Positions 46,751 to 54,516 of a stretch of DNA of 64,000 nucleotides are shown piece by piece. Each line of letters starts with the position of its first letter. Within the stretch, counting starts at the first letter, position 1. Source of the stretch: DATEDA01 sp963820965 (lineage in GTDB: Bacteria; Pseudomonadota; Gammaproteobacteria; Burkholderiales; SG8-39); contig CAWGCC010000027.1 in NCBI GenBank assembly GCA_963820965.1, forward strand, positions 434,001 to 498,000, written 5' to 3'. Under the pieces are notes generated by a model. That model was given only the letters and a program-made list of their open reading frames with translations, was not told the DNA's origin and ran no database searches. A program made the translations under genes and the position numbers.

Positions 46751-47172
46751 GCGTAGGCTCCTTGCAGTTTACGCGTGTTGAACAGGCTCGAGACCGCGAA
46801 GCGGCCGTCACCTAGCAGAGCGAGCGCCGCCGCCGCCACGGTGAGAAACGCCGGGTATTCCCAGCCGCCGTTCGCCGCAGTGAACACCCAGCCGTTGCCG
46901 AGGTGCGCCCATGTCGCGCCGACCAGGATCGGGATCAGCGCGACCGCGGCCCAGCGCGAGTAGATGCCGGCGAGGATCAGCGCCCCGCCGGCGAGCTCGG
47001 CCCAGAACGTCGCGTAGGCGAGCGCTCCGGGCAGGCCGAGCGCATGGAAGAACTGCGCCGTGCCGGGAAGCGTGAACACGTAGTACTTGAGCAGCGCGTG
47101 TGCGATGAACATTGCGCCGAGCGCGACGCGAAGCAAGAGCGCGGCGTAAGGGGCGGTGCGGTAGTCGATCAT
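46747..47172 (-). CDS. DoxX-family membrane protein
   Basis: A four-helix inner-membrane protein of 141 residues. Hydrophobic stretches are visible at AALLLRVALGAMFIAHALL, ALAYATFWAELAGGALILAG, WAAVALIPILVGATWA and YPAFLTVAAAALALLG. DoxX/YqjF-type proteins are linked to thiol stress and to quinone or aromatic metabolism, and often precede GST and dioxygenase genes as here. It is the first gene of the minus-strand run, divergent from a LysR gene 111 bases away. Confidence 0.9.
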   Translation of the reverse strand: MIDYRTAPYAALLLRVALGAMFIAHALLKYYVFTLPGTAQFFHALGLPGALAYATFWAELAGGALILAGIYSRWAAVALIPILVGATWAHLGNGWVFTAANGGWEYPAFLTVAAAALALLGDGRFAVSSLFNTRKLQGAYA

Positions 47173-47252
47173 CTGTGTCTCCTGAAGTTGGTGGGAACGG
47201 ACTCAAGACTAGGCGTTGCTCATGCGGGGATAAACTGGCCACAGCGGAATAG

Positions 47253-47275
47253 ATAATCCCGATTATTGGGATAAT
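47253..47275. promoter_or_regulatory. Imperfect inverted repeat, likely LysR operator
   Basis: ATAATCCC and GGGATAAT flank seven bases (CGATTATT overlaps the loop), an imperfect dyad with one mismatch. It ends 8 bases before the LysR start at 47284 and lies between that gene and the divergent doxX gene. This is the usual place for the binding site of a divergently transcribed LysR protein that regulates itself. It is also unusually AT-rich for this genome. Confidence 0.55.
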
Positions 47276-47283
47276 CATGCGGC

Positions 47284-48174
47284 ATGGATCGCTTCATCGC
47301 CCTGCAGGTCTTCGCTCAAGTCGTTGAGTCCGGGGGGTTTTCACGCGCGGCCGAACGGCTCGGCCTATCGACAACGGCGGTATCGCGCCAGGTCGCCGAG
47401 CTCGAGGCCCACCTGCAGACCCGGCTTCTCAACCGCACGACGCGCCGGCTCAGCCTCACCGAAAGCGGACAGGCGTTTTACGGCCGCGCGGTGCAGTTGC
47501 TGCAGGATCTGCAGGAAGCCGAGCAAGAAGCGACACAGGCGGCGATCACGCCCCGCGGCACGATCCGGCTAACGACCTCCGTGACCTTCGGCGCGCGACA
47601 CGTCGCCCCGGCGATCGCCGGTTTCCTCGCGCGCCACCCCGACGTGCGCTTCGACGTCCAGCTCGCCGACCGGATGGTCGACCTCGTCGAAGAGGGCTTC
47701 GACCTCGCGATCCGCATCGGCGGCGCCGGCTCGGAGAACCTCGTCGCGCGCAAGCTCGGCGAGACGCGGCTCGTCGCGTGCGCCGCGCCGGAGTACCTGG
47801 CGCGGTACGGGACGCCCGCGACGCCGGAAGACCTGCTGCGGCACAACTGCTTCGTCTACGAGTACGTCCTGCCGCGTGGGCAGTGGCGCTTCCATGGCGC
47901 GGACGGCCGCGAGCACGCGGTCCGCATCAGCGGGCGGGCGCAATCCAACAGTGGGGACCTCAACGTCGCGCTCGCGGCGGCCGGTGCCGGGATCGCGTTC
48001 GAGCCAGACTTCATCTGCGCCGACGACATTCGCGCAGGGCGGTTGGTGGCGCTGCTGCCGGGCTACGCGCCGCCGAACGCGCCGATCTACGCGGTGTACC
48101 CGACCCGCAAGCACCTCTCGGCGAAGGTGCGCCTGTTCGTGGCCTATCTCGCCGAGCGTTTCGCCGGCGGGTAA
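47284..48174 (+). CDS. LysR-type transcriptional regulator (DhcR/AaeR-like subgroup)
   Basis: A 296-residue LysR protein. The helix-turn-helix is at the N-terminus (FAQVVESGGFSRAAERLGLS, then TAVSRQVAELEAHL), followed by NRTTRRLSLTESGQAFY. The effector domain has GTIRLTTSVTFGARHVAPAI and LVEEGFDLAIRIG. This subgroup commonly controls an adjacent divergent operon, here doxX and the ring-cleavage dioxygenase, probably in response to quinone- or aldehyde-type stress. The inverted repeat just upstream is the candidate operator. Confidence 0.92.
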   Translation: MDRFIALQVFAQVVESGGFSRAAERLGLSTTAVSRQVAELEAHLQTRLLNRTTRRLSLTESGQAFYGRAVQLLQDLQEAEQEATQAAITPRGTIRLTTSVTFGARHVAPAIAGFLARHPDVRFDVQLADRMVDLVEEGFDLAIRIGGAGSENLVARKLGETRLVACAAPEYLARYGTPATPEDLLRHNCFVYEYVLPRGQWRFHGADGREHAVRISGRAQSNSGDLNVALAAAGAGIAFEPDFICADDIRAGRLVALLPGYAPPNAPIYAVYPTRKHLSAKVRLFVAYLAERFAGG

Positions 48175-48256
48175 CCGCCGGCCTCGATTTTCCCTCGGCG
48201 TCTACGCGGCCACCTCACTCAGCGGAATGACCAGCGCTTTGCGGGCAGAGCGATCG

Positions 48257-48343
48257 TCAGCGCCAGTACAGCCGCGCCGGGTTTTCCACCAGCGCTTTCC
48301 GGCGGACGGCCTCGTCCGCGCAGAGCACCGGGACTAGGGGGTC
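48257..48343 (-). pseudogene. Amidohydrolase 3' stump (28 codons)
   Basis: The minus strand encodes a short tail ending CADEAVRRKALVENPARLYWR and stop. This closely resembles the end of amidohydrolases such as 2-pyrone-4,6-dicarboxylate hydrolase (LigI), whose tails read VRRKALVDNPARLY. No upstream part of such a gene is present; before it the frame runs into sequence next to the gallate dioxygenase stop. It is in the same orientation as that dioxygenase, so a pathway hydrolase was probably deleted here. Confidence 0.6.
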
Positions 48344-48383
48344 GAGCGATCGGATGCGGAAACTCCCACCGTCGAGCGTTCGT

Positions 48384-49676
48384 TCAGGTGCGTGCCTTGT
48401 CCCAGGAAAGCCCCTTGGCATCGGCGCCGGCCACCGAGTACAGCGCGCCGGGTGCGTTGCGCGTCTTGCGGAACTCCTCCAGCGACTGGCCGCGCATCGC
48501 GGCATAGATGTGGAGGTTGGACACGCCGAGGACCGCGCCCAGCTTTTCCAGCATGAAGAAGATCACGCCGTACCGGATGAGCCCCTGCCAGTCGCGCCGG
48601 CGCACGAGGTCGCGCTCCTCGGCGGTCAGCCCGGCGCTTTCGTAGGCCGCCTCCTCCTCGGCGAGGAAGCGTGCGCGCTGCCCGGGATCGACTAGACCGT
48701 GGAGGAACTTGTTGAGCCGGTAGCCCTTGAGGCTGCGGGCGAGCGTGAAGGGGTAGGTGCCTTCGAGCGCCTCGGCTCCCGCGGTTTGGCGCGCGATGGC
48801 GCGCCGCTGTTCTTCGGCAGCGTGCGCATCGATTCTCTCCGCCTCGGGCTCGAACACGACCGTGGGGATACCGGTCATCGAGGGGAGGTAGTAGCTGCGG
48901 TGGAGTGCGCGCACGCCGGCCGGCAGCGCGCCGCGCATGACCAGCCACATGATGACCTCAGCGCCCTCCCAGCCGCCCCGCGTGGCGTATTCCGCGAGCG
49001 TCATTCCGGCGAGGCGCTCCGGGTCGTTCGCGATCAGATCGAGAAACTCCTCGTCCCAAGCCGGGTTGTTGAAACCCGCGCGCTCGCCGTGCACCTGGTG
49101 GGAGAGGCCGCCGGTCGCGACGACAACGACATCGAAGTCCGCCGGATGGCTTTCGATGGCCCGACGTAGCGCCTGCCCCAGCTTGTAGCAGCGCCGCGCC
49201 GAGGGCACCGGCAGTTGCAGCACGCCGACGAGCAGCGGAATGATCGGGATCGGCCAGCGCGGTGCGTGCGGCATCAGCATGCTGAGCGGCGAGAAGAGCC
49301 CGTGGTCGAGCGGCTTGTCCTGGAAGAAGGACATGTCGAACTCGTCCGCCATGAGCGACGCGCCGATGTGCTGCGCGAGCGCCGGATGACCGGCAATGGG
49401 CGGTAGCGCCCGCGCGCCGCCGCCCTCGTCGGCCACCGCGTAGGAGTCCCCCACGCCGAGCGTGAAGGCCGAGTAGTGGTCGAAGAAGAACGATGTGACG
49501 TGATCGTTGCAGATGTAGACGATCGCATCGGGCTCCTTCCCGAGAAGCCAATCCTGCACCGGCGCGAACGCATCGAAAATCGGCGACCACGCCGGGTCGT
49601 CTCGCTTGTCCTTGTCGAAGGCGAAGCCGATCGTGGGCGTATGCGCGGTGCCGATCGCGCCGATGATGCGGGCCAT
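48384..49676 (-). CDS. galA: Gallate dioxygenase (fused LigB-LigA type)
   Basis: A class III extradiol dioxygenase of 430 residues in which a protocatechuate 4,5-dioxygenase beta-like domain is fused to an alpha-like (LigA) domain, the layout of gallate dioxygenases (DesB/GalA, about 420 residues). The beta part (about 1-285) has the metal histidines in GTAHTPTIGF and YICNDHVTSFFFDHY. The alpha part starts near SLKGYRLNKFLHGL. It cleaves gallate to 4-oxalomesaconate. A protocatechuate-type substrate is the alternative. No galB or galC lies next to it; a tautomerase candidate is 12 kb away. Confidence 0.85.
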   Translation of the reverse strand: MARIIGAIGTAHTPTIGFAFDKDKRDDPAWSPIFDAFAPVQDWLLGKEPDAIVYICNDHVTSFFFDHYSAFTLGVGDSYAVADEGGGARALPPIAGHPALAQHIGASLMADEFDMSFFQDKPLDHGLFSPLSMLMPHAPRWPIPIIPLLVGVLQLPVPSARRCYKLGQALRRAIESHPADFDVVVVATGGLSHQVHGERAGFNNPAWDEEFLDLIANDPERLAGMTLAEYATRGGWEGAEVIMWLVMRGALPAGVRALHRSYYLPSMTGIPTVVFEPEAERIDAHAAEEQRRAIARQTAGAEALEGTYPFTLARSLKGYRLNKFLHGLVDPGQRARFLAEEEAAYESAGLTAEERDLVRRRDWQGLIRYGVIFFMLEKLGAVLGVSNLHIYAAMRGQSLEEFRKTRNAPGALYSVAGADAKGLSWDKART

Positions 49677-49782
49677 CTTGATGTTCCTTCTGCTTAGCTT
49701 TCTGTTTGCAACGCAACCGTCGCCGAAACCTCGCGCTGCTGATGCTCCTCGAGCGCTTTGCGCTGGATACGTCCAGCACGGG

Positions 49783-49972
49783 GGCGGCGTCGAAGTCGAC
49801 TTGACCGCGCGCCGCGAGGTTGTCGAGAAGATGGGTGAGGCTGCTCTTCGGTACCGCGCTCCGCCACGCGTTACCGCGCGCGGTCTCCGCGACCCGTGTC
49901 GGCGAGTTTCCTAGGTCGCTTGCTCGTGAGGCCTGTCGTCCAGGCTTCGACGCGCTTCACCGACCGCTCCAT
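49783..49972 (-). pseudogene. Possible IclR-type regulator stump (N-terminal helix-turn-helix), frame-broken
   Basis: On the minus strand VPKSSLTHLLDNLAARG (49804-49854) fits the recognition helix of IclR-family regulators, continuing VDFDAA. An upstream piece in a different frame (ERSVKRVEAW from 49972) resembles the family's N-terminal start. The two are separated by a stop and a frame change with several extra codons, and no effector domain follows. It lies directly upstream of galA in the same orientation and would be a dead regulator of it. The resemblance is short, so this is tentative. I see nothing else in 49677-50013. Confidence 0.3.
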
Positions 49973-50013
49973 GGCAGCCGGCCGGGCGAACGCCGGGTGG
50001 CCCGCGACCGCGA

Positions 50014-50469
50014 TCACGGGCGGAACCTGGCCACCTCCCCCGGCTTGCGCAGCATCTTGTCGACGTCGCCGGCGTGCATCTCCTCCGCCTGGATCATCTG
50101 CCGTGCGTACTCCTCCAGCGTCACGGACCGGTCCTTGACCAGCTCGTGCAGCTCGCGGTAGAGCGCGAGGGCCTCGCCCTCGGTTTCGAGCGATTCGCGC
50201 AGGATCGAGCCGATGTCGTGCTGGTGGGAGTCGAGCAGCGGACCGATCGCGAGCGAGGGGTAGCCGCCGAGCATCGTGATCATCTCCCCCGCGGCCTGCG
50301 CATGCGCGAGCGCCTCGGTCGCCTGCTCGTTCAGCCACGAGACGATCGGGATCCGCCCGTACCCGAAGACCATGAGCGAGTAGTGCGTGTAGCGGACGAC
50401 CCCGGCCAGCTCCTGCTCGAGGATGCGGTTGAGCGTGGCGGTCACCTTGTCCTTGTCGAGCTCGGGCAT
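50014..50469 (-). CDS. Ferritin-like domain protein (bacterioferritin/Dps-like)
   Basis: A four-helix diiron protein of 151 residues. Carboxylate and histidine ligands occur in the expected places: LEQELAGVVRYTHYS, EQATEALAHAQAAGEMI, LETEGEALALYRELHEL and MIQAEEMHAGDVDKML. It resembles bacterioferritin-type proteins but lacks the usual haem-ligand context, so it may store iron or detoxify peroxide. It is transcribed alone, 60 bases after the FAH gene stop, with GGAGCCGCC just before the ATG. Confidence 0.85.
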   Translation of the reverse strand: MPELDKDKVTATLNRILEQELAGVVRYTHYSLMVFGYGRIPIVSWLNEQATEALAHAQAAGEMITMLGGYPSLAIGPLLDSHQHDIGSILRESLETEGEALALYRELHELVKDRSVTLEEYARQMIQAEEMHAGDVDKMLRKPGEVARFRP

Positions 50470-50529
50470 CTGGCGGCTCCTTGTGGGTGCGCGCGGGAAC
50501 GCGCGCCGGCTAGCCTAGCACTCGCTCGC

Positions 50530-51702
50530 TCACCGGAGAACGCCGCGCCGGGCGAGGCTCCGCATCAGGTGGCTCGCGCCGAAGCTCCAGGGCGCCGCGT
50601 CGGAGCACCGGACCATCCGGTTCGTGAGTGCGCCGAGCTCGGGCGCCGAGATGGTCACGATGTCGCCGATCTTGTGCGTGAATCCCTGGCCCGGCGCGTC
50701 GCGGTCCTCGACCGGCGCGAACATCGTGCCGACGAAGAGAACGGCGCCATCCGGGTACTGGTGGTTCGGGCCGATCATCTGCCCGACGAGGTCGGCAGGA
50801 TCCCGGCTGATGCGCGCGATCGACGACGAGCCGGTCATCCGGAACCCGTCGGGACCCGACACGTCGAGTTGCACCGTGATCCCGCGGACGGTGTCGAGCG
50901 AGAAGGCCTCGTCGAACAACCTCACGAACGGTCCGACGGCGCACGAGGCGTTGTTGTCCTTGGCCCGGCCGAGCAAGAGCGCCGACCGGCCCTCGATGTC
51001 GCGCAGGTTCACGTCGTTGCCGAGCGTCGCGCCGACGATCTCGCCGCCCGACGAGACGACGAGCACGACCTCGGGCTCCGGGTTGTTCCAGGTCGAGTCC
51101 GGGTGCAGTCCCGCGTCCATGCCGTGGCCGACCGCCGACATCGGCTGCCCCTTCGTGAAGATCTCGGCATCGGGCCCGATGCCGACCTCCAGGTATTGCG
51201 ACCACAAGCCCTTGGCGACGAGGAGCTCTTTGAGCGCCGCTGCCTTGGCCGACCCGGGCTTGAGCGCCTGGAGGTCGGTGCCGATCGTCGCGAGCATGTC
51301 CTCGCGGATCGCGGCCGCGCGCTCCGGTTCTCCGCGCGCCTGCTCCTCGATCAGCCGCTCGAGAAGCGAGGCGATGAAGGTGACGCCCGCCGCCTTGATC
51401 GCCTGCAGGTCGATCGGCGCGAGCAGCCAGGGCCGGCCCGGGTCGCGCGTCCCGTCCGGCGTATTGGCGAGGATGTCGTCGAGGCTCCCGAGCCGTTCGC
51501 CGCGTGCAGCACGGAGGGTCGCGGCCGGCTTTTCCGCTTCGCACAAATCGCGGATCGTCGGCGCGGCTGCCGTCACGTCGTAGATGCCTTCGGCGCGGAC
51601 CGCGACCACGGCCGGTCCCTGCACGTCCGGGCGCCAGACACGCCCGGCGAGGGCTGCACGCGTCGCATCCGCAGGCAGGGTGGTTTCGCTGACGAGACGC
51701 AT
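50530..51702 (-). CDS. Fumarylacetoacetate hydrolase family protein, long form
   Basis: An FAH-fold protein of 390 residues. The metal-binding glutamates are in WNNPEPEVVLVV and the aspartate in LGNDVNLRDIEGRS. The block AVGPFVRLF and the C-terminal DIVTISAPELGALTN are typical. Long FAH proteins of this kind have been tied to sugar-acid catabolism, as 2-keto-3-deoxypentonate dehydratases or diketo-acid hydrolases, as well as to aromatic pathways. Here its neighbours are a ferritin-like and a CBS protein, so context does not settle it. Confidence 0.82.
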   Translation of the reverse strand: MRLVSETTLPADATRAALAGRVWRPDVQGPAVVAVRAEGIYDVTAAAPTIRDLCEAEKPAATLRAARGERLGSLDDILANTPDGTRDPGRPWLLAPIDLQAIKAAGVTFIASLLERLIEEQARGEPERAAAIREDMLATIGTDLQALKPGSAKAAALKELLVAKGLWSQYLEVGIGPDAEIFTKGQPMSAVGHGMDAGLHPDSTWNNPEPEVVLVVSSGGEIVGATLGNDVNLRDIEGRSALLLGRAKDNNASCAVGPFVRLFDEAFSLDTVRGITVQLDVSGPDGFRMTGSSSIARISRDPADLVGQMIGPNHQYPDGAVLFVGTMFAPVEDRDAPGQGFTHKIGDIVTISAPELGALTNRMVRCSDAAPWSFGASHLMRSLARRGVLR

Positions 51703-51785
51703 GCTCGAATGGTAGAGATTGTCGGGCGACGGAGCAATGTCAGAAAGGACTAGACTTCCCTTCTCCGCGCGGGAGGAGGCCCGCC

Positions 51786-52217
51786 ATGCCCCAGCGATCC
51801 GTCCGCAGCATCATCGAGAACCAGAATCTGCTGACCGCGTCGCCCGAGACGACCGTGGCCGAAGCGGCCGGACTCATGAAACGCAGCCGGGTGGGCGCGA
51901 TCATGGTCGTGGAGCGCGGACGCCTCGCAGGCATCTTCACCGAGCGCGACGCGCTCTTCCGCGTCGTCGCGGAAGGCCGCGATCCGCAGGCGACCCGCCT
52001 CGCCGACGTGATGACGCGCGATTGCCAGACGATCGATGCGGACAAACCGCTCGGCCACGCGCTCCACATGATGTACGAGGGCCGGTTCCGGCACGTGCCG
52101 GTAGTCGAGAACGGGAAGCCGCTCGGAATCGTCTCGGCGCGCGACGCGCTCGGGCCGGAGCTCCTGGAGTTCGAGGCGGAGCTCGTCAAGCGCGAGCACA
52201 TCCGGGAGATTCTCTGA
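51786..52217 (+). CDS. Paired CBS-domain protein
   Basis: A 143-residue protein consisting of two CBS domains: residues about 8-65 (LLTASPETTVAEAAGLMKRS, GIFTERDALFRVVAEG) and 70-130 (VMTRDCQTIDADKPLGHALH, then GIVSARDAL). Such stand-alone pairs bind adenine nucleotides and act as energy or stress sensors, often regulating another protein. It faces the aldolase gene tail to tail with 10 bases between the stops. The ATG at 51786 follows GGGAGGAGG. The partner is unknown. Confidence 0.9.
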   Translation: MPQRSVRSIIENQNLLTASPETTVAEAAGLMKRSRVGAIMVVERGRLAGIFTERDALFRVVAEGRDPQATRLADVMTRDCQTIDADKPLGHALHMMYEGRFRHVPVVENGKPLGIVSARDALGPELLEFEAELVKREHIREIL

Positions 52218-52227
52218 CCTGCGAGGC

Positions 52228-52941
52228 TCACCCGCCACCCGGCCGAACCTTGCGCTTCCACAGCTCCCAGGGGCGGCCGATCACCCGGTCGTTGGTCGCG
52301 GCCGCGAGCCGTGCCTCGTCGGGCTCCAGGAAGTTGATCGCACCGAGCCGCGCCGCATCCATCTGCAGGCGGGCGTTCATCTCGGTGTAGATCGCGCGGT
52401 ACACCACCTGCTGGATCGAGCCGCCGACCGCGACCGAGCCGTGGCCGCGCATCAGCGCCACCGCCCGGTCGCCGAGGGTCCGCGCGAGCGCGTCGGCGAG
52501 CGCGTTGTCGCGGATCAGCATGTCCGTCATTCCGCCGGCGGCGCGGATCTCGAAGATCGGGGCGCCGGCGCCCAGAAACGCGCTCATGTGGTAGACCGGC
52601 CGCAGACTCGCGCCGGTGACGCCGAACGGGATGACGCTCGGGCTATGGCTGTGGACCACCGCCATCACGTCCGGGCGACCGGCGTAGATGGCGCCGTGGA
52701 TGAAGCGCTCGAGATAGGGCGTGCGGGTGTCGCCGCCCATGGCATTGCCGTCGAGATCGAACTCCATGATGTCGCCGGCTGTCACCAGCGCCGGGGCCAT
52801 GCTCCGCGCGAGCAGAAAACGGTCGGGCCGCCCGTCGTGACGCGCGCTGATGTGGCCGAAGCCGTCGACGACGCCTTCGGCGTACAGGATGTGATTCGCG
52901 ACGACGAGATCGTCGACGAGCGCTGGTTCCGGCGCGCTCAT
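52228..52941 (-). CDS. Class II aldolase/adducin family protein
   Basis: A 237-residue zinc-aldolase-fold protein. The metal histidines are in VVHSHSPSVIPFG and a further one in MRGHGSVAVGG; the start has ADGFGHISAR-like GFGHISARHD. Family reactions include fuculose-phosphate aldolase and decarboxylation of aromatic-pathway intermediates (for example 4-carboxy-4-hydroxy-2-oxoadipate-type or hydroxybenzoate-type steps). It is the last gene of the Rieske dioxygenase operon, 4 bases after the MetE-like gene, so it may act on a ring-cleavage or demethylation product. Confidence 0.85.
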   Translation of the reverse strand: MSAPEPALVDDLVVANHILYAEGVVDGFGHISARHDGRPDRFLLARSMAPALVTAGDIMEFDLDGNAMGGDTRTPYLERFIHGAIYAGRPDVMAVVHSHSPSVIPFGVTGASLRPVYHMSAFLGAGAPIFEIRAAGGMTDMLIRDNALADALARTLGDRAVALMRGHGSVAVGGSIQQVVYRAIYTEMNARLQMDAARLGAINFLEPDEARLAAATNDRVIGRPWELWKRKVRPGGG

Positions 52942-52945
52942 TGCC

Positions 52946-53971
52946 CTATCCGAAGCGCTCGCGCGCGAGCCGCGCGCCGGCCCCGAGCGCTTCGAGCTTC
53001 CGGAGGGCGATGTCGCGGTCCATCGGCGCCATGCCGCAGTTGGTGCAGGCGACGATGCGCTCCTTCGGCAGGTGCTTCGCCGCCTCGGCGATCGTGGCGG
53101 CGACCTGCTCGGGCGTCTCGACCGCGTCGGTCGCGACATCGATCACCCCGACCAGCACGTCCTTGCCCTCGAGCAGGCCGATCAGGCGGGTCGGCACCTT
53201 CGAGTTCGCGCACTCGAGCGACACCTGGTCGATGCGGCTCTGTGCGAGCGCCGGGAAGATCTCCTCGTACTGCCGCCACTCGCTCCCGAGCGTCTGCTTC
53301 CAGTCGAGGTTCGCCTTGATGCCGTAGCCGTAGCAGATGTGCACCGCCGTCTTGCACTCGAGGCCCTCGGCGGCGCGGTGCAGGGCTGCTATGCCCCAGC
53401 GCTTCACATCGTCCATGTAGACGTTGAACGCCGGCTCGTCGAACTGGATCACGTCGACGCCGTCGGCGGCGAGCGCGCGTGCCTCCTCGTTCAGGCACTC
53501 GGCGAACGCCATCGCCATCCTCACCTTGTCGCCGTAGTGGCTGTCGGCGATGGTGTCGACGATCGTCATCGGGCCGGGCAGGGTGAACTTGAGCTCGCGT
53601 TGCGTGTGCGCCCGCGCGAGGCGCGCTTCGGCCGCGTGCACCCGGCCCTTCGGGCGCAGCGTCCCGACGACCGTCGGCACCAGCGCCTCGTAGCGGTTGT
53701 TGCGGATGCCGAGCTTCACCTTGCGGTCGAAATCGATGCCCTCGAGCGCCTCGAGGAAGCCGTGCACGAAGTGCTGTCGCGACTGCTCGCCGTCCGCGAC
53801 GATGTCGATGCCGGCGTCTTCCTGCGCCTTCAGCCAGAGGAGCGTCGCGTCCTGCTTCGCTTCGGCGAGCGCCGCGCCCTCGAGCTTCCAGCGCGGCCAG
53901 AGCTTGTGCGTCTCGGCGAGCCAGCCGGGCTTCGGCAGGCTGCCGGCGATCGTCGTCGGGAAGAGCGTCAT
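52946..53971 (-). CDS. MetE C-terminal-like cobalamin-independent methyltransferase
   Basis: A 341-residue protein equivalent to the catalytic half of cobalamin-independent methionine synthase. The four zinc ligands of the family can be placed: His and Cys in AVHICYGYGIK, Glu in VSLECANSKV and Cys in ACTNCGMAPM. The folate-binding N-terminal half of MetE is absent. It could transfer a methyl group from a small donor. Its ATG overlaps the stop of the dioxygenase beta subunit (ATGA), so it is part of that operon. A role in handling a methyl group from an aromatic substrate is a hypothesis. Confidence 0.82.
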   Translation of the reverse strand: MTLFPTTIAGSLPKPGWLAETHKLWPRWKLEGAALAEAKQDATLLWLKAQEDAGIDIVADGEQSRQHFVHGFLEALEGIDFDRKVKLGIRNNRYEALVPTVVGTLRPKGRVHAAEARLARAHTQRELKFTLPGPMTIVDTIADSHYGDKVRMAMAFAECLNEEARALAADGVDVIQFDEPAFNVYMDDVKRWGIAALHRAAEGLECKTAVHICYGYGIKANLDWKQTLGSEWRQYEEIFPALAQSRIDQVSLECANSKVPTRLIGLLEGKDVLVGVIDVATDAVETPEQVAATIAEAAKHLPKERIVACTNCGMAPMDRDIALRKLEALGAGARLARERFG

Positions 53972-54516
53972 ACCCACACCTGCAGGACGTACTCGTACGG
54001 CGCTTGCGCGTTCACCATGTCCACGCGCTGCAGCTTGATCCTCAGGCCGTCTTTCGTGCGCTTGAGATGGTGGCGATAGGAGCCGGCGAAGTGGCGAAGC
54101 TCGTCGCGACGCAGCTCGACCATGTGGAAGCGCGAGCGGACATGCACGTCGCCCGACCTCGGATCGACTTTCTCGACCACGACGTTCGACACGACGTGGT
54201 TCGTGCCCCACTCGGGCTGCTGCGACCACGCACGCGGGTGCGTCACCCGCTTCATCCGCACCGTCATCATGTCGCGATCCTCGGCGAAGATGGACGGGAC
54301 GCCGTCCCACGTCGTGTAGTGCGGCGCCGGCGGCATCCAGTACCTCCCGTCCGCCGCGAATAGATCGATGAACGCTTTCCACTCCTTGGCGTCGAGCGCC
54401 TCGGACTGGCGGTAGAGCAGCGCTTCGACCTCGCGCTGCAGCTCGACGCCGTTCGGCTTGCGTTCGGCCCTCTTCGCCGGCGCCCGCTTCCTCGTCTTCT
54501 TCGCCGCCACGGTCAC
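53968..54516 (-). CDS. Ring-hydroxylating dioxygenase, beta (small) subunit
   Basis: The small subunit of a Rieske non-haem iron dioxygenase, 182 residues. It has the cystatin-like fold signatures REVEALLYRQSEALDAKEW, DGRYWMPPA and the C-terminal strand with LKRTKDGLRIKLQRVDMVN. It supports the alpha hexamer or trimer and has no metal site. The N-terminus has a basic run (AKKTRKRAPAKR), longer than usual, so an internal start is possible. The GTG at 54516 overlaps the alpha-subunit stop (GTGA), indicating coupled translation. Confidence 0.87.
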   Translation of the reverse strand: MTVAAKKTRKRAPAKRAERKPNGVELQREVEALLYRQSEALDAKEWKAFIDLFAADGRYWMPPAPHYTTWDGVPSIFAEDRDMMTVRMKRVTHPRAWSQQPEWGTNHVVSNVVVEKVDPRSGDVHVRSRFHMVELRRDELRHFAGSYRHHLKRTKDGLRIKLQRVDMVNAQAPYEYVLQVWV

